The notes below the pieces were generated by a model. That model did no database searches. It saw only the letters and a list, made by a program, of their open reading frames with translations, and was not told the origin of the DNA. The translations under genes were made by a program, and so were the position numbers. A stretch of 64,000 bases of DNA from Nocardiopsis metallicus (lineage in GTDB: Bacteria; Actinomycetota; Actinomycetes; Streptosporangiales; Streptosporangiaceae), in assembly GCF_014201115.1 (NCBI RefSeq), contig NZ_JACHDO010000001.1, positions 4,464,001 to 4,528,000 of the forward strand. Reading direction: 5' to 3'. Of the stretch, positions 9,175 through 18,058 are shown piece after piece (positions within the stretch are counted from its first letter, which is position 1; each line of letters begins with the position of its first letter).

Positions 9175-9492
9175 TCACGCGCCAGGGGTGGGGCGGTCGG
9201 GGAGGATCTCCGATTCGTCGGGGATATGGATCTCCCTCTCCTCGAAGGCGTGGTCCCGGGTCGTCGTGACGGTCACCTCGCGGGCGAACCGGGCCCGGAA
9301 CTCGCGGTCCGCGGCGTGGGACCGGTGCACGCACTTGACCGCTACCCGGCGGTGCCGGTCGTCCAGTCCCGCGTACACCACGCCCATACCACCCGCGCCC
9401 AGCCGCCCCACCAGGCGGAACGGACCGAGGTGACGCGGGTCGGACGGGTCGAGTGCCAGGACGCCAGCCGGGGGATCAGGGGATGTGGGCAT
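9175..9492 (-). pseudogene. Truncated Ser/Thr kinase: N-lobe fused to the family C-terminal tail
   Basis: A 105-aa open frame starting MPTSPDPPAG. Residues up to about 75 are a kinase N-lobe (FRLVGRLGAGGMGVVYAGL, AVKCVHRSHAADREF, RARFAREV), almost identical to the kinase at 5502-7304. After FAREV the frame jumps directly to TTTRDHAFEEREIHIPDESEILP, the extreme C-terminus seen in the 3520-5412 kinase (TRDYTFNEPRDIYIPEES). Some 500 residues, including the catalytic loop and membrane helix, are missing in one clean in-frame event. It cannot be an active kinase. It may be a harmless scar or a translated small protein. Confidence 0.85.
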
Positions 9493-9658
9493 GGAGGGGG
9501 TTCCGGGTTCGGGGGCGGGGGACGAAGCGGATCGGGGGTGACCCAGGGACTCAGATGCCCCGATTCCGCGGGCGGTTCGCGCCGTCACCCTCCGTTTGTG
9601 CCCCGCCGTCGGGCGGACCCACACGGACCAGCACGAAAGCCGGGTCTAGCCTGGGGAT

Positions 9659-10036
9659 ATGCGTTCGTACACCCCGGTGCTGGCCTTGGCGGCCGACCTG
9701 CTCTGCGTACTCGTGTTCGTCGTGGTGGGCAAGGCCGACCACGCGACCGGTCTGGCCCCGGCCGCCGTGGCCGCGACCGCGTGGCCGTTCGTGGCTGCTC
9801 TGGCCCTCGGCTGGGTCGTCACCCTGGCCTGGCGCTCCCCTGGCCGGATCTGGCCGACCGGGGTCCTGGTGTGGGCGGTGACGATCGTGGGAGCGATGCC
9901 GTTGCGCCTGCTCAGCGGGGAGGGCGCGCCGCTCTCCTTCGTGCTGGTGACCTCACTGTTCCTCGCCGCGACCATGCTCGGCTGGCGGGCCGTGGCCCTG
10001 CCGCTCTCCCGGCGGAAGCGACAGAAAGTGTCCTGA
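9659..10036 (+). CDS. DUF3054 family membrane protein
   Basis: Small integral membrane protein, 125 aa, with four predicted hydrophobic segments (VLALAADLLCVLVFVVVG; TAWPFVAALALGWVVTLAW; WPTGVLVWAVTIVGAMPLRLL; FVLVTSLFLAATMLGWRAV) and a basic tail. It matches the pattern of the actinobacterial DUF3054 family (GKADHA near the first helix). Function unknown. A TAGCCT -10-like box at 9647-9652 sits 6 nt before the ATG, so the transcript is probably leaderless. It diverges from the truncated kinase at 9492. Confidence 0.85.
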   Translation: MRSYTPVLALAADLLCVLVFVVVGKADHATGLAPAAVAATAWPFVAALALGWVVTLAWRSPGRIWPTGVLVWAVTIVGAMPLRLLSGEGAPLSFVLVTSLFLAATMLGWRAVALPLSRRKRQKVS

Positions 10037-10086
10037 GGGGGAAGACTGGGTGCGTAAGCACGCCCTGAGCTCCCGAGGAGACCCCC

Positions 10087-10485
10087 GTGGCCGATCCCGT
10101 CACCACCGCCATCGTCGCCGCCCTCGCCACCGCCTCCGCCACCAAGCTCGGCGAGGGCCTCGGGGACGGTGTGGTCTCGACCTTCAGGTCCCTGTACAAG
10201 GCGGTCACCCGACACTTCCGCTCGGACCCCGAGGCCCAGGAGGCGCTGGACGACCTCCGGCTGGACGAGCACGACGCCGAGGCCATGGACGTCGTCTCCA
10301 TGCACCTGGACCGGGCCGCGCACGAGGACCCGGAGATCGGCCGGCTCCTGGAGGAGCTCCGTTCCGGGGTGAACGAGATCAACCAGGAGGGCGGCAGCAC
10401 CGTCGTCAACCAGATCAACGGCAACGTGAGCGACTCGGCCAAGGTCGTCCAGGGCCGCGACTTCCACGGGGGCATCCACCTGTAG
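10087..10485 (+). CDS. Small helical protein with an amyloid-like (RHIM-related?) C-terminal motif
   Basis: 132 aa, GTG start after GAGGAGAC. The N-terminal 25 residues are an amphipathic Ala-rich segment (TTAIVAALATASATKLGEG). A charged helical middle (DPEAQEALDDLRLDEHD, IGRLLEELRSGVNEI) follows. The last 30 residues are different: VVNQINGNVSDSAKVVQGRDF then HGGIHL. This N-x-I-x-G-x-V ... VVQ-x-R-D-x-x-G-G-I pattern recurs at the ends of many actinobacterial proteins and resembles RHIM-like bacterial amyloid signalling motifs, which nucleate assembly between a sensor and an effector. No effector domain is seen in it or its neighbours. The gene is expected to be real from codon use and spacing; the amyloid reading is inference. 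Confidence 0.75.
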   Translation: MADPVTTAIVAALATASATKLGEGLGDGVVSTFRSLYKAVTRHFRSDPEAQEALDDLRLDEHDAEAMDVVSMHLDRAAHEDPEIGRLLEELRSGVNEINQEGGSTVVNQINGNVSDSAKVVQGRDFHGGIHL

Positions 10486-10528
10486 CCGGCGGATCGGGCG
10501 GCGGCGGGCGGTTCGTAAGCTGGAAGTG

Positions 10529-11263
10529 ATGAACGAGCAGCGCGCCCCTGAGGCCATCCTTCCCGAGGCCGCCCTTTCCGAGACCGCCCCGGTCCCCGTC
10601 GAACCCTCCTCAGGGGAGGACGGGACGCGGGAGGTCGGGGTGGGCCCGTGGTCGGGGCCCTGGCCCGAGGGCGACCACTACGACCCCGAACTGCTGGCCA
10701 ACGGCGACCGCCGCAACGTCGTCGACCAGTACCGGTACTGGCGGCGCGAGGCGATCGTCGCCGACCTCGACACGGTCCGGCACGAGTTCCACGTGGCGGT
10801 GGAGAACTGGTCGCACGATTTCAACATCGGATCCGTCGTGCGCACCGCCAACGCCTTCGGCTGCGCGGCCGTGCACATCGTGGGTAAGCGCCGGTGGAAC
10901 CGTCGGGGCGCCATGGTGACCGACCGGTACCAGCACGTTTTCCACCATCCGGACACGGAGTCGCTGGTGGCGTGGGCCGCCGAGCGCGACCTCGTGCTGG
11001 TCGGGGTGGACAACCTGCCCGGGGCGGTCCCGTTGGAGACCCATCCGCTGCCCCGCAACGCCGTGCTGGTGTTCGGGCAGGAGGGCCCCGGACTGTCCGA
11101 GGAGGTGCGCCGGGTGTGCACGGCGGTGCTGTCCATCGCCCAGTTCGGGTCGACCCGGTCGATCAACGCGGGCGCGGCCGCCGCCGTGGCCATGCACGCC
11201 TGGGTACGGGCGCACGTGTTCGACCAACCGGTACCCGACGGGGCTACCGCCCCGCAGCCGTGA
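10529..11263 (+). CDS. SpoU/TrmH family RNA 2'-O-methyltransferase
   Basis: SAM-dependent ribose methyltransferase of the SPOUT class, 244 aa. All three family motifs are present: motif 1 NIGSVVRTANAFG, motif 2 VFGQEGPGLSEE, and motif 3 GSTRSINAGAAAAVAMHAW forming the trefoil-knot SAM site. About 85 N-terminal residues precede motif 1 and are poorly conserved. The target could be a tRNA or rRNA position; it cannot be told from sequence. The start is ATG 10529 rather than the adjacent GTG 10526, because a TAAGCT box (10516-10521) predicts transcription from about the ATG (leaderless). Confidence 0.9.
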   Translation: MNEQRAPEAILPEAALSETAPVPVEPSSGEDGTREVGVGPWSGPWPEGDHYDPELLANGDRRNVVDQYRYWRREAIVADLDTVRHEFHVAVENWSHDFNIGSVVRTANAFGCAAVHIVGKRRWNRRGAMVTDRYQHVFHHPDTESLVAWAAERDLVLVGVDNLPGAVPLETHPLPRNAVLVFGQEGPGLSEEVRRVCTAVLSIAQFGSTRSINAGAAAAVAMHAWVRAHVFDQPVPDGATAPQP

Positions 11264-11284
11264 TTGTCTTGTGATCTACGATGG
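11258..11284 (+). promoter_or_regulatory. Promoter/operator of first GNAT gene, shared with its tandem copy
   Basis: The segment CCGTGAT-TGTCT-TGTGATC followed by TACGAT (-10-like, 11277-11282) closely matches 11977-12003 before the second GNAT gene. Both contain two GTGA half-sites about 11 bp apart directly upstream of the -10, placed where a regulator could bind one face of the DNA. Confidence 0.5.
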
Positions 11285-11315
11285 ACCAGACGCCCCCTAC
11301 CAGGAAGTAGCCAGG

Positions 11316-11951
11316 ATGAGCCCGATCGTCACCTCCGTCGCCCGTACCACCACCGTCGAGGACGTCCCCGATGTGGCCCGGGTCCTCAGCCGTGCGCTCC
11401 ACGACGATCCGCTCTTCCGGTGGCTCTTCCCCGACGACGAGCTCCGCATGGCCAAGGTCCGGAGGTTCTTCGCCCTGGCTGTCGGGTTCGGCTACACGCC
11501 CTCGGGTGACGTGCGGGTCGCCGAGCTCGCCGAGAGCACCGAATCCGCCCCGGTCACCCGCGCCGCCGCGCTGTGGGCCCCGCCGAACAGCAACCCCGAG
11601 GGCCCGCTGGTGTCGCTGCGCACCTGGCCGCACTGGGGCGCGCTGATCGGCCGCGCCCGCCTGGCCGCGTTCGTCCGGATCTTCGCCGAGTGGAAGATGG
11701 CCAGCCCGCAGGAGCAGCACCTGTACCTGGCCGCACTGGGCGTGGACCCGAGCGTGGCGGGCACCGGGGTGGCCGGCGGGCTGCTCACCGCCGGTCTGGA
11801 CGAGGCCGACTCGCAGGGGCTTCCGGTGTTCACCCAGACCCTCAACGACAAGAGCGTCGGCTTCTACGAGCGCTTCGGGTTCCGCTGCGTGCACGAGGTC
11901 CCGCACGAGGGCATCGGAACCAGCTACTTCCTGCTGCGCCCGGCTTCCTGA
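11316..11951 (+). CDS. GNAT family N-acetyltransferase (tandem copy 1)
   Basis: Predicted acetyl-CoA-dependent N-acetyltransferase, 211 aa. The C-terminal half carries the GNAT core: beta4 YLAALGVDPSVAGTGVAGGLL (acetyl-CoA pyrophosphate loop, variant of Q/R-x-x-G-x-G/A) and FYERFGFRC near the end. The N-terminal part (VARVLSRALHDDPLFRWLFPD) is typical of actinobacterial GNATs of unknown substrate. ATG 11316 is preferred over the in-frame 11271 because AGGAAG lies 9 nt upstream and the copy at 12040 gives an equal length (211 aa). The two copies lie about 90 bp apart and form a recent tandem duplication including their promoters. Confidence 0.88.
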   Translation: MSPIVTSVARTTTVEDVPDVARVLSRALHDDPLFRWLFPDDELRMAKVRRFFALAVGFGYTPSGDVRVAELAESTESAPVTRAAALWAPPNSNPEGPLVSLRTWPHWGALIGRARLAAFVRIFAEWKMASPQEQHLYLAALGVDPSVAGTGVAGGLLTAGLDEADSQGLPVFTQTLNDKSVGFYERFGFRCVHEVPHEGIGTSYFLLRPAS

Positions 11952-11976
11952 ACCCTGCTTTCCCCAAGGACCCCAC

Positions 11977-12003
11977 CCGTGACTTTCCCGTGATCTAGCA
12001 TGG
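11977..12003 (+). promoter_or_regulatory. Promoter/operator of second GNAT gene
   Basis: CCGTGAC-TTTCC-CGTGATC followed by TAGCAT (11996-12001). It is a near copy of the element at 11258-11284, with repeated CGTGA half-sites at an 11-bp period. The distance from the -10 to the ATG is 39 nt here and 34 nt in the first copy. Confidence 0.5.
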
Positions 12004-12039
12004 GCGGTGACGACCCCGGGGAAGAGGGAGACTGCACAG

Positions 12040-12675
12040 ATGACCCCCACGGCCACCACCATCAAGTCGGTCCGTACCGCCGCCATGGACGACGTCCCGG
12101 GGGTGGCCCGGGTCCTCGGCAGGGCCTTCTGCGAGGACCCGCTGTTCCGGTGGCTGTTTCCGGAACCGAGTCTGCGCATGGCCCGGTCGGTCCGGATGAG
12201 CGCCCTGATGGCAGGGTTCGGATACGTGCCGAGGGGACACACCAGCGTGTTCGAGGCCGAGGAGGCCGGCCGCCGGGTGGTGCGCGGTGCGGCTCTGTGG
12301 GCCCCTCCGGCAGGAGACGGTGAAGGCCTTGCCTTCACGCTGCGGGCGCTGCCGCACCTGGCCTCGCTCGTGGGCGTGAACCGGCTTCCCGAGGTCCTCA
12401 GGTACTTCGCGGAACTGAAGGCGTCGGCTCCGGAGGAGCCGCACTGGTACCTGGCCGTGCTCGGCACCGACCCCGCGGCCCGCGGCGCCGGCGTGGGTTC
12501 CCGCCTGCTCCGCGAGGGCCTGGCCCAGGCGGACGCCGACGGCGTACCGGTCTACCTGGAGACCATGAACCCGGCCAACATCGGCTACTACGAGAAGTAC
12601 GACTTCCGGGTGATGCGGGCGATCAACGACCCGGGCCTCCCCTCCACCTACTGCATGCTCCGCCCCGCCGTGTGA
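12040..12675 (+). CDS. GNAT family N-acetyltransferase (tandem copy 2)
   Basis: Paralogue of the preceding gene, 211 aa. Shared stretches include DVPGVARVLGRAF, EDPLFRWLFPE, RGAALWAPP and WYLAVLGTDPAARGAGVGSRLL (acetyl-CoA loop), and YYEKYDFRVM closes the fold. Copy 2 has the more canonical R-G-A-G-V-G loop. ATG 12040 is chosen because a GAAGAGGGAG Shine-Dalgarno lies before it. The in-frame GTG at 12007 sits 5 nt after the -10 box, so a leaderless alternative start is possible. Substrate unknown. Confidence 0.88.
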   Translation: MTPTATTIKSVRTAAMDDVPGVARVLGRAFCEDPLFRWLFPEPSLRMARSVRMSALMAGFGYVPRGHTSVFEAEEAGRRVVRGAALWAPPAGDGEGLAFTLRALPHLASLVGVNRLPEVLRYFAELKASAPEEPHWYLAVLGTDPAARGAGVGSRLLREGLAQADADGVPVYLETMNPANIGYYEKYDFRVMRAINDPGLPSTYCMLRPAV

Positions 12676-12721
12676 CCGTTGGGGAACGTCCCCGTCGGTA
12701 CCCCCTGGAAGGCTGAGGGCC

Positions 12722-13297
12722 ATGCTGATCGTGATGGCCGGGCTGCCCGGCTCGGGCAAGAGCACCGTCGCCGAGGAGCTCGGTCGGCGGCTCCCCGCAC
12801 CCGTACTGTCGGTCGACCCCGTCGAGGCCGCCCTGTGGAGCGCGGGTGTGGACCGCGCACAGCCGACCGGACTGGCCGCCTACGTCGTGGTGGAGGCGAT
12901 GGCCGCCGGCATCCTGGCCCTGAGCCAGACCGTGATCGTCGACGCCGTCAACGACGCCGAGGAGGCCCGCGCCCAGTGGAGCGGGCTGGCCGAGCGCCAG
13001 GGCGTCCCCCTGGCCTGGATCGAGGTGGTCTGCTCCGACCCCGACCTGCACCGCCGCAGGCTGCAGAGCAGACGGCGCGACCTGCCCGGCTTCCCCGAAC
13101 CCGGCTGGGACTCGCTGGCCGCGCGCCGGGCGGGTCTGGGTTCGTGGCGCGAGGAGCGCCTGGTCCTGGACTCGGCGGAGGCCCTGGAGCCCAACGTGGA
13201 GAAGGCCCTGGCCCACCTGCGCACGGTCCGGGTCCGGGCGATCGCACAGCGGATCACGGACGAGGACTCCGAACTCCCGCGTCGCCTCGCCGAATAA
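12722..13297 (+). CDS. P-loop ATPase / predicted small-molecule kinase
   Basis: 191 aa, starting directly with a Walker A motif GLPGSGKST at about residues 8-16, with a Walker-B-like hydrophobic strand ending in Asp (TVIVDAVND) at about 70-78. Arg-rich SRRRDLPGF could be a lid. This architecture matches the AAA_33/zeta-toxin-like predicted kinase group, which includes enzymes phosphorylating nucleosides, antibiotics or sugars; the substrate is not identifiable. No antitoxin-like partner lies next to it. A strong hairpin follows the stop. Confidence 0.8.
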   Translation: MLIVMAGLPGSGKSTVAEELGRRLPAPVLSVDPVEAALWSAGVDRAQPTGLAAYVVVEAMAAGILALSQTVIVDAVNDAEEARAQWSGLAERQGVPLAWIEVVCSDPDLHRRRLQSRRRDLPGFPEPGWDSLAARRAGLGSWREERLVLDSAEALEPNVEKALAHLRTVRVRAIAQRITDEDSELPRRLAE

Positions 13298-13299
13298 GG

Positions 13300-13336
13300 C
13301 GAGCGGGCCGCACCCCGAAGGGATACGGCCCGCTCG
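13300..13336. terminator. Bidirectional hairpin
   Basis: Perfect 11-bp stem CGAGCGGGCCG / CGGCCCGCTCG (13300-13310 with 13326-13336) and a 15-nt loop, between the convergent kinase gene and sdhB. Confidence 0.75.
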
Positions 13337-13365
13337 TGCGCTCAGTCAGTACAACCGGAGCCCGG

Positions 13366-14108
13366 TTAACCGACGCCCTTGCTGAGGGAGCCCAGCAGGT
13401 CGCGGTTGAGCTGCGAGATGGTGTCCAGCGGGATGCCCTTGGGGCAGACCGCCGCGCACTCACCGATGTTGGTGCAGCCGCCGAAGTCCTCGTGGTCGTG
13501 CTGGTTGATCATCTTCACCACACGCGAGGCCCGCTCCGGCTGCCCCTGCGGGAGCATGCCGAGGTGGGTGACCTTCGCGGCGGTGAACAGCATGCCCGAG
13601 GCGTTCGGGCAGGCCGCCACGCAGGCGCCGCAGCCGATGCAGGTCGCGGCGTCGAAGGCGCGGTCGGCGTCCGGCTTCGGGATCGGGTTGGCGTGGGCGT
13701 CCGGCGCGGTACCCGTGGGGGCGCTGATGAAGCCGCCCGCCTGGATGATGCGGTCGAACGAACCGCGGTCCACGACCAGGTCCTTCACGACCGGGAAGGC
13801 CTTGGCTCGCCACGGCTCCACCGTGATGGTGTCGCCGTCGTTGAAGCTGCGCATGTGCAGCTGGCAGGTGGTGGTGACCTCCGGACCGTGGGCCTCGCCG
13901 TCGATCACGACGCCGCAGGCACCGCAGATGCCCTCGCGGCAGTCGTGGTCGAACGCGACCGGGTCCTCGTTCTCGAGAGTGAGCTTCTCGTTGAGAACGT
14001 CGAGCATCTCGAGGAACGACATGTCCTCGGAGACGTCCGTGAGCTTGTACGTGACCATCCGGCCTTCGTCGTCACGGCCCTTCTGGCGCCAAACGCGCAG
14101 GGTGATGT

Positions 14109-14112
<4 letters not shown>
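13366..14112 (-). CDS. sdhB: Succinate dehydrogenase iron-sulfur subunit (complex II, b558 type)
   Basis: Electron-transfer subunit of complex II, 248 aa, carrying electrons from SdhA flavin to the membrane haem/quinone. Cluster ligands are visible: [2Fe-2S] CREGICGACG with a later C (TTCQLH), [4Fe-4S] CIGCGACVAACPN and [3Fe-4S] CTNIGECAAVCPKGI. Last gene of the minus-strand operon sdhC-sdhA-sdhB; its ATG overlaps the sdhA stop by 4 nt. It is quite different in sequence from the second SdhB at 22987-23778, so the two complexes are not a recent duplication. Confidence 0.96.
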
Positions 14113-16055
<1,943 letters not shown>

Positions 16056-16757
16056 TTAATTCACCAGTCCAAAGGTGACTGCCAGGGGCGGCAGCAGGAA
16101 ACCGACGGTCACGATCACCGCGAGCGCCACCGCGACGGCGTTGATCTTGCCCTGGCGACTGGCCTTGTTGACGCCCAGGGTGGCCATGCCGCTCCAGATG
16201 CCGTGCCGCAGGTGGAAGCCCACCGCGATGACGGCCAGGACGTAGAACAGGGTCACGTACCAGAACTCGGGCTGGAACCCGTTCACGAGCCGCTCGTAGG
16301 GGCTGTCGGACTTGCCGCCCGGCGCGATGTCGTTCGTCGTCAGGTGCAGGATGTGGAAGACCACGAAGAGCGCGATCAGCACACCGCCCCAACGCATGGT
16401 GTAGGAGGCGTAGGTGCGCTGCACGCGCTTCTTCACCACGTAACGCTGCTCGCGGGCCTTGCGTGCGCGGATCGTGAGAACCGCGGCGGAGTAGATGTGG
16501 ATCAGGATGCTCGCGAGGAGCACCATGCGGAAGATCCACAGAAAGCCGCTCTCGGGCAGGATCGGGGACCCGATCTCACGGAGTGCGTGGGCATAGCCGT
16601 CGAAGGCGGCCTGGCCCGAGAAGACCTTCAGGTTGCCGTACATGTGCACGATCAAATACAGCACGAGGATCGCACCGGAGGCAGCCATTGCTGACTTGAG
16701 CGCCACCGTGGACCCGTAGGCCGTAGACCGCTTCTTGGTCAAGGTACTGTTCGCCAC
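16056..16757 (-). CDS. sdhC: Succinate dehydrogenase cytochrome b558 subunit
   Basis: Single-polypeptide, di-haem-type membrane anchor of complex II, 233 aa from the GTG at 16757. Five hydrophobic helices are visible (AASGAILVLYLIVHMYGNL, FLWIFRMVLLASILIHIYSAAVL, GGVLIALFVVFHILHL, FWYVTLFYVLAVIAVGFHL, ALAVIVTVGFLLPPLAV), with histidines HMYGN, HIYSA, HILH and FHLRHG as likely haem ligands. A longer frame begins with TTG at 16796, but that TTG is part of a good -35 box (TTGGAC) and the -10 lies inside the extra codons, so the GTG is preferred. The operon is divergent from a LysR gene. Confidence 0.9.
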   Translation of the reverse strand: MANSTLTKKRSTAYGSTVALKSAMAASGAILVLYLIVHMYGNLKVFSGQAAFDGYAHALREIGSPILPESGFLWIFRMVLLASILIHIYSAAVLTIRARKAREQRYVVKKRVQRTYASYTMRWGGVLIALFVVFHILHLTTNDIAPGGKSDSPYERLVNGFQPEFWYVTLFYVLAVIAVGFHLRHGIWSGMATLGVNKASRQGKINAVAVALAVIVTVGFLLPPLAVTFGLVN

Positions 16758-16767
16758 AGCCTGCAAC

Positions 16768-16796
16768 TTTAAATTGGGGTTAAGTCCGACGTCCAA
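16768..16796 (-). promoter_or_regulatory. Predicted sdhCAB promoter
   Basis: On the minus strand, TTGGAC (16796-16791), a 17-bp spacer and TTTAAA (16773-16768) precede the GTG at 16757. Predicted transcription would start near 16761, leaving almost no leader. This places the LysR palindrome at about -64. Confidence 0.5.
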
Positions 16797-16816
16797 GTCA
16801 TCAGGACCCTGGTGTC

Positions 16817-16833
16817 CATAGCCTTAGGCTATG
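16817..16833. promoter_or_regulatory. LysR-type operator (perfect palindrome, T-N11-A)
   Basis: CATAGCCT-T-AGGCTATG is a perfect palindrome with 8-bp arms and contains the T-N11-A signature (T at 16819, A at 16831) of LysR-type regulators. It lies about 64 bp upstream of the predicted sdhC start and 4 nt before the ATG of the divergent LysR gene. The probable -10 of that gene (TAGGCT, 16825-16830) is inside the palindrome, so binding should activate sdh and repress lysR. Confidence 0.75.
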
Positions 16834-16837
16834 AAGC

Positions 16838-17827
16838 ATGCAGTTCCAGCAGCTCGCCTACTTCGTCGCTGTGGCCCGCACGCGCCATTTCACCCGTGCA
16901 GCCGAGCTTTCTCGCGTCGCCCAGCCGAGTTTGAGCAAACAGATCCGCAGCCTTGAACGTGAGTTGGGCGCCCCGTTATTCAGTCGTGCTCGGGGAAACA
17001 TCACACTCACACCAGCGGGTGAGGCCTTACTTCCGTTGGCCCAGCGCATCCTGACCGACCTGGAGACAGCCCGCCGCGAGGTCGCGGAGCTCGCCGGGAT
17101 CCGCCGCGGCCGGGTCCGGCTGGGGGCGACGCCGTCGCTGTGCGCGGGGCTGCTGGCCGACGTGCTCGCGAACTTCCATACCCGGTTCCCCGGGATCGAA
17201 CTCCACGTGGAGGAGAGCGGTTCGCGCGACCTCATCCGGGATCTGGGCCGGGGCGAGCTGGACCTGGCGCTGATCATCCTGCCACTGCACAGCAGCGACC
17301 CGGACTTCTCGACCACCCCGATCCTGCGGGAGAACCTGGTGGTGGCGAGTCCGACCTCGCGCCCCTCACCGAACGGTCGGGCGTCCATCCGCATCACCGA
17401 GCTGGAGAACCGCCCGCTGGTGATGTTCCGGCGGGGCTACGACGTCCGCGAGGCCACCCTGCGCGCCTGCCGCGCCGCGGGGTTCGAGCCGGACCTGGCC
17501 GTGGAGGGCGGCGAGATGGACGCGGTGCTGCGGTTCGTGGAGGCGGGCCTGGGGTTGGCGGTGGTGCCGAGCATGGTGCTGCGCAACCGCCCCGGCCTGC
17601 GCGGCACCCCGCTGGCCCGGCCGCGGCTGCTGCGCACGGTGGCGCTGGCCCGGCGCAAGGACGTGGAGCCGTCGCATTCGGCGGAGGCCTTCCGCCGCCA
17701 CCTGAACGAATACCTGCTGACGATGTCGCCGGAGGACCTGGGGCCGGATCTGGAGGTGCTCATCTCCGCCGCGGACGCGGGCGATCCGGGACACGGCCTC
17801 CGTGGGGGACCAGGGGAACGGGACTGA
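16838..17827 (+). CDS. LysR family transcriptional regulator, divergent from sdhCAB
   Basis: 329-aa LTTR. The N-terminal winged HTH is classic (FVAVARTRHFTRAAELSRVAQPSLSKQIRSLE, residues about 9-41), followed by a linker helix and a two-lobe effector domain from about residue 90 (VRLGATPSLCAGLLADVL). The ATG at 16838 is probably leaderless, with TAGGCT at 16825-16830. Divergent placement and the palindrome between the genes make it the likely regulator of the b558-type sdh operon. The effector is unknown; a TCA intermediate would be sensible but is not shown. Confidence 0.92.
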   Translation: MQFQQLAYFVAVARTRHFTRAAELSRVAQPSLSKQIRSLERELGAPLFSRARGNITLTPAGEALLPLAQRILTDLETARREVAELAGIRRGRVRLGATPSLCAGLLADVLANFHTRFPGIELHVEESGSRDLIRDLGRGELDLALIILPLHSSDPDFSTTPILRENLVVASPTSRPSPNGRASIRITELENRPLVMFRRGYDVREATLRACRAAGFEPDLAVEGGEMDAVLRFVEAGLGLAVVPSMVLRNRPGLRGTPLARPRLLRTVALARRKDVEPSHSAEAFRRHLNEYLLTMSPEDLGPDLEVLISAADAGDPGHGLRGGPGERD

Positions 17828-18058
17828 TCCGACGGACTGCCCCGGGCCGAGGGCCCGAGGGGCCGCTGGCTTCCGGCCTGACGGACTGGTCCGACTTCCC
17901 CTACTTCGCACGGCTCTGTCATCGACCCTCCCCCGTACCGCGGTTGCTTCGCCGCGACCCCCGCCTGGGTGACCCTTGAACCCAACCGCCGCCACCGGCC
18001 CTCCCCCACCGGTCCCGTGCGGGAGGCACCCATCCCCTATGCGGAACGTGGTCGCGTG

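Noticed and set aside
12722..13297. Zeta-type toxin
   Set aside because: The P-loop kinase has no epsilon-like antitoxin neighbour and lacks clear toxin-specific residues, so a toxin call is not supported.
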